From: Sinomonas gamaensis
GTDB lineage: Bacteria; Actinomycetota; Actinomycetes; Actinomycetales; Micrococcaceae
Direction: 5' to 3'
DNA length: 64,000 nucleotides
Assembly: GCF_005876955.1 (NCBI RefSeq)
Contig: NZ_SSCL01000014.1
Location: 43,409-107,408, forward strand
Shown: positions 17,002 through 27,271 of the stretch, one piece after another
Layout of the letters: each line of letters starts with the position of its first letter
Numbering within the stretch: position 1 is the first letter of the stretch
Program-made: the position numbers and the translations under genes
The notes under the pieces: model-generated
The model's database searches: none
The model's input: the letters and a program-made list of their open reading frames with translations, nothing else
Told to the model about the DNA's origin: nothing

Positions 17002-17908
17002 CGTCACCGAACTTGATCCCGCGCCGGGGGTTTCCGTGGAACGGACCGAGGCGGACAACGAGGAGCTCCGCGCGCTCGAGGCGGGGCTCGACGAGCTTCA
17101 GTCCGACGTCACTCACCGCCGCCGGGACTGGAGCCGCGTGCTTCTGCCAGTGGGCGCCGTCGTCGTCCTCTTGCTCGTGTGGCAGATCGTCGCGTCGCTG
17201 GGGCTCAAGCGGCAGGACCTCGTGCCCGGCCCCCTCGACGTCGCCGCGGCCCTCGGCCAGCTGTGGCACGAGGGTCAGGTCCAGCAGGCGATCGCGACGT
17301 CACTGGGCCGCGGCCTGCTCGGTTTCGCCGTGTCGGTCGCTGTCGGGACGCCGGTCGGACTCCTGCTCGCGCAGGTCCGGCCGCTGCGGCGCGCGTTCGG
17401 CCCACTCGTGTCGGGCCTCCAAGTCCTGCCTTCCGTCGCGTGGGTGCCAGCCGCGATCATCTGGTTCGGCCTCACGGACGCGACCGTGTACTTCGTGGTG
17501 CTCATGGGGGCCATCCCGTCGATCGTGAACGGCCTCATCGCCGGCGTCGACCAGATCCCTCCGCACTACCGATCGGTCGCCAAGGTCCTCGGCGCGTCGC
17601 GCCTTGAGCTCGCGCTCCAGGTCATCCTGCCCGCGGCCCTCCCGGGCTATGTGGCGGGCCTCAAGCAGGGCTGGGCGTTCTCGTGGCGCTCGCTCATGGC
17701 GGCCGAGATCATCGCGGTGGGCGGCAGCCTCGGCTTCGGCCTTGGTTCGCTCCTCGACCAGGGACGTACCCTGAGCGACATGGGCGTAGTGATGGGCGCG
17801 ATCCTCGCGATCCTCGCTGTCGGCATCCTGATCGAGCTCCTCGTCTTCGGCCCGGTCGAGCGCAGGCTGCTGCTTCGCCGGGGCCTCCTGAGCGGGGGTT
17901 CGCGATGA
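16991..17908 (+). CDS. ssuC: SsuC-type ABC transporter permease
   Basis: 305 residues with a charged N-terminal tail of about 45 residues, then about six membrane spans. The EAA-like coupling loop for the ATPase is at IPPHYRSVAKVLGASRLELALQVILPAALPG (about 190-220), the binding-protein-dependent permease pattern. Its start ATG 16991 lies inside ssuB, and its stop overlaps cysG as ATGA. The long N-terminal tail with repeated Glu is unusual for the family but has no visible motif. Confidence 0.9.
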   Translation: MASNVTELDPAPGVSVERTEADNEELRALEAGLDELQSDVTHRRRDWSRVLLPVGAVVVLLLVWQIVASLGLKRQDLVPGPLDVAAALGQLWHEGQVQQAIATSLGRGLLGFAVSVAVGTPVGLLLAQVRPLRRAFGPLVSGLQVLPSVAWVPAAIIWFGLTDATVYFVVLMGAIPSIVNGLIAGVDQIPPHYRSVAKVLGASRLELALQVILPAALPGYVAGLKQGWAFSWRSLMAAEIIAVGGSLGFGLGSLLDQGRTLSDMGVVMGAILAILAVGILIELLVFGPVERRLLLRRGLLSGGSR

Positions 17909-19140
17909 GCGGCCTCGACCTCTTCCCGACGTCCCTCCGGCTCCTGGGCAAGCCCGTCCTTGTGGTCGGCGCGGGCCGGGTCGCGGGTCGCCGTGCCCGC
18001 GCGCTGCTGGATGCGGGCGCCGTGGTCACCGTCGTCGCCCCCGAGGCGGCCGACGACGTTGCCCGCCTCGCCGAGTCGGGCCTCCTCACGTGGGTTCGGC
18101 GCGGCTACGAGACCCCGGATCTGGACGGCGTGTGGTTCGCCCAGACCGCGACAGGAGTGCCCGAGGTCGACGCGCGGGTGGCCGCCGAGGCGGAAGCGCG
18201 CCGCATCTGGTGCGTCAATGCGAGTGATCACGAGGCCTCTGCCGCGTGGACTCCCGCGTCGGCCCGCGTTGACGATGTCACGGTCGCCGTCAACGCGGGG
18301 GGAGACCCGCGGCGCGCCAGAGCGCTCAAGGACGCGATTGTCCTCGCGCTCAAGACCGGTCGCCTGCCCCTCCGGCGGCACCGCCAGGGGAGCGGCCGCG
18401 TGGCCCTCGTCGGCGGCGGCCCGGGCGAGGCGGGGCTCATCACCGTGAGGGGGCGGCAGCTCCTGGCGGAGGCGGACGTCGTCGTCGCGGACAGGCTCGG
18501 GCCTCGCGGGCTCCTCGCGGAGCTTGGGGAAGGGGTGCGCGTCATCGAAGTCGGCAAGGCCCCCGGCGCGCATCAGGCCAGCCAGGACGAGATCAATCAG
18601 ATCTTGGTCGACGAGGCCAAGGCGGGCAACGTCGTCGTCCGGCTCAAGGGCGGCGATCCCTACGTCCTCGGCCGCGGCGGCGAGGAGGCGGCGTTCTGCC
18701 GCGAGCACGGCGTGGACGTCGAGGTGGTGCCCGGCGTGACGAGCGCGATCTCCGTGCCCGCTACGGCCGGAATTCCCGTGACGCATCGCGGCCTCGCGAC
18801 CGGCTTCAGCGTGGTGACGGGCCACGAGGAACTGGACGAGCTTCCGGCCCGCCCCGACCACACGATCGTGCTCCTCATGGGGGTGCGCCGCCTGGCCCAT
18901 TCGGTCCGGCATCTCCTCGCGCACGGACTGCCCGCTGGGACCCCGGTTGCCATCGTCGAGAGCGGCTGGACCGAGCGGCAGCGCGTCACCATCGGTACGC
19001 TCGAGACGATCGTCGATCAGGCCGCGCGGGTCGCGGTCGCGAACCCGGCCGTGATCGTGGTCGGTGACGTCGTCCGCGTGAGCCCCTACGCGCCGGCAGG
19101 CTTTCAACAGATCAGCACAACGAAGGAAATCTCTCAGTGA
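17905..19140 (+). CDS. cysG: Precorrin-2 dehydrogenase / uroporphyrinogen-III C-methyltransferase fusion
   Basis: 411 residues. Residues 1-113 are an NAD-binding domain (VLVVGAGRVAGRRARALLDAG); 114-155 match the short middle domain of siroheme synthase; from 166 a complete SUMT begins (VALVGGGPGEAGLITVRG, VVRLKGGDPYVLGRGGEE, VPGVTSAISVPATAGIPVTHRG). It turns uroporphyrinogen III into sirohydrochlorin. The roughly 60-residue dimerisation segment that lies between the two parts in enterobacterial CysG is absent, and a separate chelatase (sirB, 8070) exists, so this protein probably does not insert iron. It starts in an ATGA overlap with ssuC and its stop overlaps fprA as GTGA. Confidence 0.92.
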   Translation: MSGLDLFPTSLRLLGKPVLVVGAGRVAGRRARALLDAGAVVTVVAPEAADDVARLAESGLLTWVRRGYETPDLDGVWFAQTATGVPEVDARVAAEAEARRIWCVNASDHEASAAWTPASARVDDVTVAVNAGGDPRRARALKDAIVLALKTGRLPLRRHRQGSGRVALVGGGPGEAGLITVRGRQLLAEADVVVADRLGPRGLLAELGEGVRVIEVGKAPGAHQASQDEINQILVDEAKAGNVVVRLKGGDPYVLGRGGEEAAFCREHGVDVEVVPGVTSAISVPATAGIPVTHRGLATGFSVVTGHEELDELPARPDHTIVLLMGVRRLAHSVRHLLAHGLPAGTPVAIVESGWTERQRVTIGTLETIVDQAARVAVANPAVIVVGDVVRVSPYAPAGFQQISTTKEISQ

Positions 19141-20612
19141 CGAATAGCAACCCTGACTCTCTGCAGCGCCACTCTCTGCAACGTCCGTTGCGCGTCGCCG
19201 TCGTCGGCTCCGGCCCCGCCGGGGTCTACGCCGCCGACCTGCTGACGAAGAGTGCGCCGGTCGCATCCGGTGAGCTCACGCTGAGCATCGACCTCTTCGA
19301 TCGCTACCCGGCGCCCTATGGCCTCATCCGTTACGGCGTCGCGCCGGACCATCCCCGTATCAAGGGCATCGTGAATGCCCTGCACAAGGTCCTGGACCGC
19401 GGTGACATTCGGTTCTTCGGCAACGTCGACTATGGGACAGACCTCTCCCTCGAGGACCTCCAGCGGCACTACGACGCCGTCATCTTCGCCACGGGGGCGA
19501 TCAAGGACGCGGACCTCAACATCCCCGGGATCGAACTCGAGGGCTCGTTCGGCGCCGCCGACTTCGTCTCGTGGTACGACGGGCACCCGGACGTACCGCG
19601 CGAATGGCCTCTCGAGGCCAAGGAGATCGCGGTCATCGGCAACGGCAACGTGGCGCTCGACGTGGCGCGGGTGCTGTCGAAGCACGCCGACGAGCTCCTC
19701 GTGACCGAGATCCCCGACAACGTGTACAGGATCCTCAAGGAATCGCCGGTCACGGACGTTCATGTCTTCGGCCGGCGCGGCCCCGCTCAGGTCAAGTTCA
19801 CCCCGCTCGAGCTGCGCGAGCTCTCGCACTCGCATGACGTGGACATCGTCCTGTACCCGGAGGACTTCGAGTTCGACGAGGCCTCGGACCGCGAGATCCA
19901 GACGAACAACCAGGTCAAGACGATGGTCGGCACGCTGACCAACTGGATCGCCGAGCAGCCGGAGGACCTCTCCGAGCTGACGGCGTCCCGCCGCCTGCAC
20001 CTGCACTTCCTCCACAATCCGGTGGAGATCTTCGACTCGGCGGAGACGCCGGGCAAGGTCGCCGGCATCCGCTTCGAGCGCACCGAGCTTGACGGCACCG
20101 GCAATGTGCGTGGCACGGGCGAGATCCTCGAGTACCCGGTCCAGGCCGTCTACCGCGCCATCGGCTACTTCGGCTCGTACCTGCCGGACGTCGAGTTCGA
20201 CCACCGGCGCGGCGTGATCCCGAACGACGGCGGCCGCGTCCTCGATGCCGACGGCAACTTCGTCCCGGGCGTCTACGCGACCGGCTGGATCAAGCGCGGC
20301 CCGGTCGGTCTCATCGGCCACACGAAGGGCGACGCACTGGAGACCATCGGACACCTCCTGGAGGCCCGCGAGGATCTCCCGGTGGCCGCAGAGCCTGCGG
20401 AGGACGCCGTCGTCGCCCTCCTCGAGGGCCGCGGCGTGGACTACACGACGTGGGAGGGCTGGCTCGCGCTCGACGCGCACGAGAAGGCGCTCGGAGCCGC
20501 CGCCGCGCCCGCCCCGACGCACAAGGGCGACATCGTGCGTGAACGCGTCAAGGTCGTCTCCCGCGAGGAGATGGTGGGGATTTCCCGCGACGCGGCGGTC
20601 GCGACCAGCTGA
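19137..20612 (+). CDS. fprA: FprA-type ferredoxin-NADP+ reductase, copy 1
   Basis: 491 residues, FAD and NADPH binding, adrenodoxin-reductase-like. FAD motif RVAVVGSGPAGVYAADLL (about 17-34), then the family marker DRYPAPYGLIRYGVAPDHPRIKGI, NADP motif VIGNGNVALDVARVLSK (about 165), VFGRRGPAQVKFTPLELREL, and the C-terminal GVYATGWIKRGPVGLIGHTKGDA. It moves electrons from NADPH to ferredoxin; as last gene of the sulfur cluster it is the natural supplier for sulfite reductase. GTG start in a GTGA overlap with cysG. A close paralogue lies at 30048. Confidence 0.92.
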   Translation: MTNSNPDSLQRHSLQRPLRVAVVGSGPAGVYAADLLTKSAPVASGELTLSIDLFDRYPAPYGLIRYGVAPDHPRIKGIVNALHKVLDRGDIRFFGNVDYGTDLSLEDLQRHYDAVIFATGAIKDADLNIPGIELEGSFGAADFVSWYDGHPDVPREWPLEAKEIAVIGNGNVALDVARVLSKHADELLVTEIPDNVYRILKESPVTDVHVFGRRGPAQVKFTPLELRELSHSHDVDIVLYPEDFEFDEASDREIQTNNQVKTMVGTLTNWIAEQPEDLSELTASRRLHLHFLHNPVEIFDSAETPGKVAGIRFERTELDGTGNVRGTGEILEYPVQAVYRAIGYFGSYLPDVEFDHRRGVIPNDGGRVLDADGNFVPGVYATGWIKRGPVGLIGHTKGDALETIGHLLEAREDLPVAAEPAEDAVVALLEGRGVDYTTWEGWLALDAHEKALGAAAAPAPTHKGDIVRERVKVVSREEMVGISRDAAVATS

Positions 20613-20618
20613 ATCCGC

Positions 20619-20673
20619 AATTGTCGGGTTTTTGCGGGTCCGAGCCTCCGTGACCCGCGAAAACCCGACAATT
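20619..20673. terminator. Bidirectional terminator between fprA and the PucR-type gene
   Basis: A 22-nt arm (20619-20640) pairs with 20652-20673 with one mismatch; arms include AATTGTCGGGTTTT and AAAACCCGACAATT. A/T runs on both flanks of the palindrome serve both strands, and it lies between two converging genes. Confidence 0.8.
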
Positions 20674-20677
20674 CGCG

Positions 20678-22111
20678 TTAGGTGCGGGCCACCCGCCGCA
20701 CCGCGAGGGCCAGGAACAGCTGGACGCGGTCGGCAGTGACCGACGGGTCGTAGCCAGTCAGCTCGGCGATCTGGGCCAGCCTGTACCGGACCGTGTTCCG
20801 GTGCAGGCTGAGCTCGTCCGCGACCGCCGCGACCGAGCCGTTGAGGCTGAGGTACGTCTCGAGCGTGTGCACGAGCTCGGATCCGTGCTGCTTGTCGAAG
20901 CGCACGAGCGGGCCGATCGCCTCGCCGGCCATGTCCGCAAGCGGCACGTCTTCGCTGGAGAGCAGGAGCGAGGTAAGGCTCAGCCGCTCCGGCTCGTTGA
21001 CTTCGAGTCCACGGGCGGCGGCCTCCTTCGCCTCGAAGTAGCTCCAGCGGAGCCCGTTCGGCTTCGTGTAGCTCCCGCCGATGCCGATCGTCGCGTGGAT
21101 CCCCGCCTCGAGGAGGTGGTCCGCGAGGCTCCGGGCCAGCTTGGGGGCGCGGCCGCCGTCGTCCTCCACCACCACGACGAGGTCGTGATCCACCATGGCG
21201 GTCACGGCGCCGTCGAGCACGGCGGGCAGCGTGGTGCCGCGGAGATTCTTGTGGTGCGCTGCGGATTCGGCGAGCAGCACCACATTCCGCCTGGTCGAGT
21301 TGACCCCCACCCCGGCGAGCCGGCGCGAGGCTTCCTCGGTGTCGAGGGAGCCGCGGACGACGTCGGCCATCACCTGCCCGGCGAGCGCTCGCTGGGCTTG
21401 GCGCTGCTTCGTGAGGTTGTTGAGCTCGACGCTGATGAGGTTCTGCGCGTAGCCGATGATGCCCGTGTCCTCGAAGGGCTTCTTGGCCCAGAGCGTGCAG
21501 GCGTCGCGCCGCCCCGTCGGCACGGGGAACGGGACCCAGCGGTCCATCGTCGGCGCGCCGGCGTCCTTGCTGCTCGAGTACAGCTCGGCGGTGAACTGGG
21601 TGAGCACGAGTTCGGTGCCGAGCATGGTGCCGAGGTGCTTGAGGAGCTCTGCGAGGCCGCCCCCGGTGAGGAGCGCGCGGGCGAGGATCTGGTGGTCGGC
21701 GATGAGCCTCTCGAGCTTCGCGTAGTGGTCTGCGGAGTGGGAGTCGGCGACGAGCTTGCTGAGGGCGATGAACGGCGTGCGGTAGGGGACCTCGATGACC
21801 GGGAGCCCCCAGCGGTTCGCCTCGGCGACGAGCGCGGTAGGCACCTCGTCGTGGCCGAGGCCCACTCCGAAGCCGATTGCGACGGCGCCGGCTCGCTGCA
21901 GCACGCGGACGAACCTGCGTTGCTCCTCGGCACTGCGCTGCCGGACGCCCGTGGTGAGCACGAGCTCCCCGCCGCTGAGGAACATCGCGGGATTCTCCTG
22001 TTCGGTCACGGCCACCCACGCGATCTCCCGGTCGAGCGTCGTCGCCGCCGAGCCAGCGAGGGTGAGTCCGAGCCCGGGCGCGTCGAGCAGCGCGGAGAGG
22101 GTGAGAGCCAT
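20678..22111 (-). CDS. PucR-family transcriptional regulator, probable GABA-pathway activator
   Basis: 477 residues. The N-terminal PucR domain (MALTLSALLDAPGLGLTLAG to about 120) includes FLSGGELVLTTGVRQR. The middle is a GGDEF-like linker region, and the C-terminal helix-turn-helix is LETYLSLNGSVAAVADELSLHRNTVRYRLAQIAELTGYDP (about 420-460), the hallmark of this family. It is divergent from the aldehyde dehydrogenase and gabT. In Corynebacterium glutamicum a PucR-type protein, GabR, activates gabTDP, so a comparable role is likely. The start at 22111 has TATGAT six nt upstream on the minus strand, a leaderless arrangement. Confidence 0.87.
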   Translation of the reverse strand: MALTLSALLDAPGLGLTLAGSAATTLDREIAWVAVTEQENPAMFLSGGELVLTTGVRQRSAEEQRRFVRVLQRAGAVAIGFGVGLGHDEVPTALVAEANRWGLPVIEVPYRTPFIALSKLVADSHSADHYAKLERLIADHQILARALLTGGGLAELLKHLGTMLGTELVLTQFTAELYSSSKDAGAPTMDRWVPFPVPTGRRDACTLWAKKPFEDTGIIGYAQNLISVELNNLTKQRQAQRALAGQVMADVVRGSLDTEEASRRLAGVGVNSTRRNVVLLAESAAHHKNLRGTTLPAVLDGAVTAMVDHDLVVVVEDDGGRAPKLARSLADHLLEAGIHATIGIGGSYTKPNGLRWSYFEAKEAAARGLEVNEPERLSLTSLLLSSEDVPLADMAGEAIGPLVRFDKQHGSELVHTLETYLSLNGSVAAVADELSLHRNTVRYRLAQIAELTGYDPSVTADRVQLFLALAVRRVART

Positions 22112-22215
22112 GCCTTCATCATAGATTCCGGGACTGGTTGATCGCACCACAGACGAGCGCGTGCTCAGTGCACTCGGCTATACATTCTGTGGCGTGCGTC
22201 GCCTAATGTCGGAGC
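22112..22215. promoter_or_regulatory. Divergent promoter region of the PucR-type gene and the GABA operon
   Basis: This 104-bp gap holds a minus-strand TATGAT (22118-22123) six nt before the regulator start and a plus-strand TAATGT (22204-22209) six nt before the dehydrogenase start. Both messages look leaderless, so control must act on transcription. No strong palindrome was found; the activator site should lie in between. Confidence 0.5.
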
Positions 22216-23646
<1,431 letters not shown>

Positions 23647-23685
23647 CGCTCGAGAACGAACACGCATTCAGAAAGGACCCATCCA

Positions 23686-25047
23686 ATGGACATCACGTAT
23701 CGCCTCGAGCAGAAGCGCAAGGTCCTCGGCGATTTCCCCGGCCCGAAGTCCCTTGAGCTCGCCGCCCGGCGCGCGACGAGCGTTGCCAAGGGGGTCGCAT
23801 CCTCCGTTCCCGTCTACGTCGCCGACGCTGATGGCGGAGTGATCCACGACGTCGACGGCAACTCCTTCATCGACTTCGGCTCCGGCATCGCCGTGACGAC
23901 CGTTGGCGCGTCCGATGCGGCCGTCGTCGGCGCCGTCAAGGAGCAGGTGGAGCACTTCACCCACACGTGCTTCATGGTCTCGCCCTACGAGGGCTACGTC
24001 GCCGTCGCCGAGAAGCTCAACCAGCTCACGCCGGGCGAGCACGAGAAGCGCACAGTGCTGTTCAACTCGGGCGCCGAGGCCGTTGAGAACGCCGTCAAGA
24101 TTGCCCGCGTCGCCACCGGCCGCAACGCCGTCGTCGCCTTCGACCACGCGTACCACGGCCGCACGAACCTCACGATGGGCCTCACCGCCAAGGCGATGCC
24201 GTACAAGCACGGCTTCGGCCCCTTCGCGGGCGAGATCTACCGCGCTCCGATGAGCTACCCGTTCCGTGAGGAGAACCCGCAGATCACGGGCAAGGAGGCC
24301 GCCGAGCGCGCCATCCTCATGATCCAGAAGCAGATCGGCGCCGATCAAGTCGCGGCCATCATCATCGAGCCGATCCAGGGCGAGGGCGGCTTCATCGTCC
24401 CGGCCGACGGCTTCCTGCCGCGCATTGCGGAGTTCGCGAAGGAGAACGGGATCGTCTTCATCGCGGACGAGGTCCAGTCCGGCTTCTGCCGTACCGGCGA
24501 GTGGTTCGCGGTGCAGCACGAGGGCGTCGTGCCGGATCTCATCACGACGGCGAAGGGCATCGCAGGCGGCATGCCCCTCTCGGCCGTGACGGGCCGGGCG
24601 GAGCTGCTCGACGCCGTCCACGGCGGCGGACTGGGCGGCACCTACGGTGGCAACCCGGTGGCGTGTGCCGCGGCGCTCGCGGCGATCGAGACGATGGACA
24701 CGCAGGACCTGCGGGGACGCGCCCGCGAGATCGAGGGCATCGTCAAGGACCGTCTTGGCAAGCTTCGCGAGGAGCTCGGCGCGGACAGCATCATCGGCGA
24801 CATCCGCGGCCGCGGCGGCATGCTGGCCATCGAATTCGTCAAGAAGGGCAGCGGTGCCACCACGAAGCAGCCCGACGGCGAGGCGACCAAGAAGATCGCC
24901 GAGTACTGCCTCAAGGAGGGTGTCATCATCCTCACGTGCGGCACTTACGGCAACGTCATCCGCCTGCTCCCGCCGCTCGTGATCGGCGACGAGCTCCTCG
25001 CTGACGGCCTCGATGTGCTCGAAGCGGCCATCCGCGCCAACTCCTGA
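23686..25047 (+). CDS. gabT: 4-aminobutyrate-2-oxoglutarate transaminase
   Basis: 453 residues, class III PLP aminotransferase. PLP contacts: NSGAEAVENAVKIARVATGR (about 126), FDHAYHGRTNLTMGLTAK (about 150), the Asp of FIADEVQSGFCRTG (about 255), and the Schiff-base Lys in LITTAKGIAGGMPLSAVTG (about 287). It converts GABA and 2-oxoglutarate to succinic semialdehyde and glutamate. AAAGGA precedes the ATG. It is in an operon with the aminobutyraldehyde dehydrogenase, giving a putrescine-to-GABA route under the PucR-type regulator. A strong hairpin follows the stop. Confidence 0.93.
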   Translation: MDITYRLEQKRKVLGDFPGPKSLELAARRATSVAKGVASSVPVYVADADGGVIHDVDGNSFIDFGSGIAVTTVGASDAAVVGAVKEQVEHFTHTCFMVSPYEGYVAVAEKLNQLTPGEHEKRTVLFNSGAEAVENAVKIARVATGRNAVVAFDHAYHGRTNLTMGLTAKAMPYKHGFGPFAGEIYRAPMSYPFREENPQITGKEAAERAILMIQKQIGADQVAAIIIEPIQGEGGFIVPADGFLPRIAEFAKENGIVFIADEVQSGFCRTGEWFAVQHEGVVPDLITTAKGIAGGMPLSAVTGRAELLDAVHGGGLGGTYGGNPVACAAALAAIETMDTQDLRGRAREIEGIVKDRLGKLREELGADSIIGDIRGRGGMLAIEFVKKGSGATTKQPDGEATKKIAEYCLKEGVIILTCGTYGNVIRLLPPLVIGDELLADGLDVLEAAIRANS

Positions 25048-25064
25048 CGCCTGGCATCAACGCT

Positions 25065-25100
25065 CACGGGCCGCCGCTGCACCCGCAGCGGCGGCCCGTG
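25065..25100 (+). terminator. 16-bp hairpin after gabT
   Basis: CACGGGCCGCCGCTGC (25065-25080) and its exact complement (25085-25100) form a perfect stem with a 4-nt loop. The -10 box of the next gene begins three nt after it, so the -35 of that promoter lies inside the hairpin. Confidence 0.75.
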
Positions 25101-25116
25101 TCGTAGAGTCTGGACC

Positions 25117-25989
25117 ATGCGCTACGTAGTGGGGTATCAGCCGGACGAACGCGGGGCGGACGCCGTCGCCCTGGCCATTGCGATCGCACGCGCCCAGGGC
25201 GCCAAGCTCGACCTCATGCTCGTCCTCGGCGAGAATGCCCCCTATGTCGCCGCCAACCCCGAGGGCAGCCGGATCAACCCGGAGGAGCAGCAGGTCCTGA
25301 CTGCCCAGCGGACGGCCCTCGGGATGATTCCCCGTGACATCGCCGCCGAGTTCCACGTGCGGCAGGGGAATTCATTCGCCGCGGTGCTCATCGAGGCAGC
25401 CGTCGAGTTCGAGGCCGCCCTGATCGTCGTCGGCGCTGCAAGCAACGGGCTGTTCAAGCGGTACACCGTCGGCAGCGTGGCGAACTCCCTCCTGCACGCG
25501 TCGCCGATCCCGGTGGCGCTCGCGCCGCGCGGCTACCACCGCCTCGAACCCATCGAGCGCCTCACCGCCTTCATCGGCGAGCGCCCGGGCGCGGATGCTG
25601 CCGTCGACGTCGCGCTCGTTGCCTCCCGGCGCCGCAACGTGCCGCTCCGCTTCGTCTCGCTCGTCGAGCTGGACGCGCGTGGCGAGCACGGGGAGAACGT
25701 GAACGCAGCCCACCGCCACGCGAACACGGTGCTGACGGACGCCGCAGGGCGCCTTCCCGAAGGGCACGAGGCGACGGTCGAGGTGGCCCACGGCAGGACC
25801 TTGGAGGAGGCCGTCGACGGGATCGACTGGCTGGACGGCGAACTCGTGATCATCGGATCGAGCCGCCTTGCCCAGCACCGCCGGCTCTTCATCGGCTCCA
25901 CGGCGAACAAGATCCTCCGCGCGCTGCCGGTGCCGATGGTCGTGGTGCCGCTCGAATACGAGCGCGCAGAATCGCACCCCCTCGGATAG
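25117..25989 (+). CDS. Universal stress protein with two Usp domains
   Basis: 290 residues, two tandem Usp folds (1-143 and 148-285). Each ends in a nucleotide-binding-type loop: VVGAASNGLFKRYTVGSVANSLLHASPIPVALAP and IIGSSRLAQHRRLFIGSTANKILRALPVPMVVVP, close to the G-2x-G-9x-G-S/T pattern of ATP-binding Usp proteins. It is cytoplasmic, with a stress role not predictable in detail. ATG 25117 has TAGAGT seven nt upstream, so the mRNA is probably leaderless. Confidence 0.88.
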   Translation: MRYVVGYQPDERGADAVALAIAIARAQGAKLDLMLVLGENAPYVAANPEGSRINPEEQQVLTAQRTALGMIPRDIAAEFHVRQGNSFAAVLIEAAVEFEAALIVVGAASNGLFKRYTVGSVANSLLHASPIPVALAPRGYHRLEPIERLTAFIGERPGADAAVDVALVASRRRNVPLRFVSLVELDARGEHGENVNAAHRHANTVLTDAAGRLPEGHEATVEVAHGRTLEEAVDGIDWLDGELVIIGSSRLAQHRRLFIGSTANKILRALPVPMVVVPLEYERAESHPLG

Positions 25990-26034
25990 ACCTAGGTTCT
26001 GGCATGGGGCGGCGGCGCGGATCATCATAGAGCC

Positions 26035-26469
26035 ATGGATTTCGCGGCCACGATTGCGACGGCCGATCCGCGTGATGAGCCAGTGCCTGCCAGGACGGCC
26101 GACCTCCTGATTGCCCACCACAAGACCGGCGCCGCCCGTATCTCCCTCGCGCTGCCCACCGGCGGACACGTGCTGCATTTGGCCGTCGCCACGTGCCTGT
26201 TCAATGACCTTCACACCGCTGCCGGGCGCGCCGGTCTGAGCCTCGGCCCCGTGACGGTGCGGGCCGACGGCGGTTTCGACGACACCATGACGGCCTCGAC
26301 TGGCATCTTCCTCACCGTCGAGATCAGCGGCGACGCGGACCCCGAAGAGCTCCGCACGCTCGTGCTCGAGACGTTCGAGGTCTCAACCCTGGCGTGCGTG
26401 CTGCGCGGCAGCACGAGGGTCGAGATCGCCGGGATCACAGCGCGTACGACGACGGCGAGCGGCTCGTGA
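26035..26469 (+). CDS. OsmC-like family protein
   Basis: 144 residues. The fold pattern of OsmC/Ohr proteins is visible: LHLAVATCLFNDLHTAAGRAGLSLGPVTVRADGGFDD (about 45-82) with the first Cys, and STLACVLRGSTRVEI with the second Cys (about 122). In this family the two cysteines reduce organic peroxides, though some members have other roles. The start has a weak -10 (CATCAT) six nt upstream. It overlaps the next gene by one nt (TGATG), so the two are probably co-translated. Confidence 0.75.
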   Translation: MDFAATIATADPRDEPVPARTADLLIAHHKTGAARISLALPTGGHVLHLAVATCLFNDLHTAAGRAGLSLGPVTVRADGGFDDTMTASTGIFLTVEISGDADPEELRTLVLETFEVSTLACVLRGSTRVEIAGITARTTTASGS

Positions 26470-27161
26470 TGAGCATCGACCCGCACGCGGCGCCCGCCCC
26501 GCCGGTGGCGGCCTCGCCCGCCGTCGTCGCGCAATTGCTCGCGACCGAGCATTGGAGCCTCCTCGGTACGCGCAGCATGCTGTGGAGCGAGCTCATGAGC
26601 CGGATCAGCATCCAGCTGACCGTCTCGTCGGCCGCCCTCGTGGTGCTCGCCCTCGTCGCGCAGGCCACGGGGTTCGGGACCGGATTCTGGGTCATGGCGA
26701 TCGGGCTGTCGTCAGCGCTGCTCGTGCTCGGAACGCTCACCCTGCTGCGGGTCACGATCGGGAGCCTCGAGGACCACCGCCTCGTCGCCGGCATGAACCG
26801 GCTCCGCGGCGCATACGTGGAGCTCGCGCCGGAGGTCGTGGACCGATTCGTGACGTCGTCGCGCGACGACCCTGCAGGCGTCGCGCTGACCTACACTCTC
26901 GGTTCGCGGCGGCCCATCTTCCTGCACGCGATCTCCAGCACCACCTTCTTCCTGGCTGCCTTCAATGCCATGATCGCGGGCACTCTCGTAGCACTGATCA
27001 CCTACGTGGCCGGCGGTCCGACCGCCCTCGTGGCCGTGCTCGGCGCCCTGGCCGCCGCAGCCTACCTCGGCTGTCACACGTGGCTGAGCGGAGGCCTCTT
27101 CCGGCGCGTCATCGGGCCGGGCTTCCGCGAGAATGCCATCTCGCCGCCTGGCCGTCCCTAA
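26469..27161 (+). CDS. Four-span membrane protein of unknown function
   Basis: 230 residues. Hydrophobic segments at about 43-65, 70-90, 155-180 and 183-205 suggest two pairs of membrane helices with a cytosolic part between (about 90-150). N-terminal Ala/Pro-rich tail. No family was recognised. It starts in the TGATG overlap with the OsmC-like gene; a GTG one codon earlier is also possible. Confidence 0.7.
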   Translation: MSIDPHAAPAPPVAASPAVVAQLLATEHWSLLGTRSMLWSELMSRISIQLTVSSAALVVLALVAQATGFGTGFWVMAIGLSSALLVLGTLTLLRVTIGSLEDHRLVAGMNRLRGAYVELAPEVVDRFVTSSRDDPAGVALTYTLGSRRPIFLHAISSTTFFLAAFNAMIAGTLVALITYVAGGPTALVAVLGALAAAAYLGCHTWLSGGLFRRVIGPGFRENAISPPGRP

Positions 27162-27169
27162 GAGACATG

Positions 27170-27191
27170 ACCGTCCCGCGCGCCGGACGGT
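27170..27191 (+). terminator. Short hairpin after the membrane protein gene
   Basis: ACCGTCC and GGACGGT (27170-27176, 27185-27191) form a 7-bp stem with an 8-nt loop, nine bp past the stop, followed by TATGCCTTT. Strength is modest. Confidence 0.4.
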
Positions 27192-27271
27192 TATGCCTTT
27201 CAGGGACGGTGTTGTCCACATAGACCCTTGTCGCGGCCCGCCGATGCCCTCACCTCCACGAGACTGTCGGC

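Noticed and set aside
19134..22019. A 961-codon open frame on the minus strand over fprA and beyond.
   Set aside because: It is antisense to fprA and out of frame with the PucR-type gene; its composition (Arg, Ala, Gly, His) is that of a GC-rich shadow frame.
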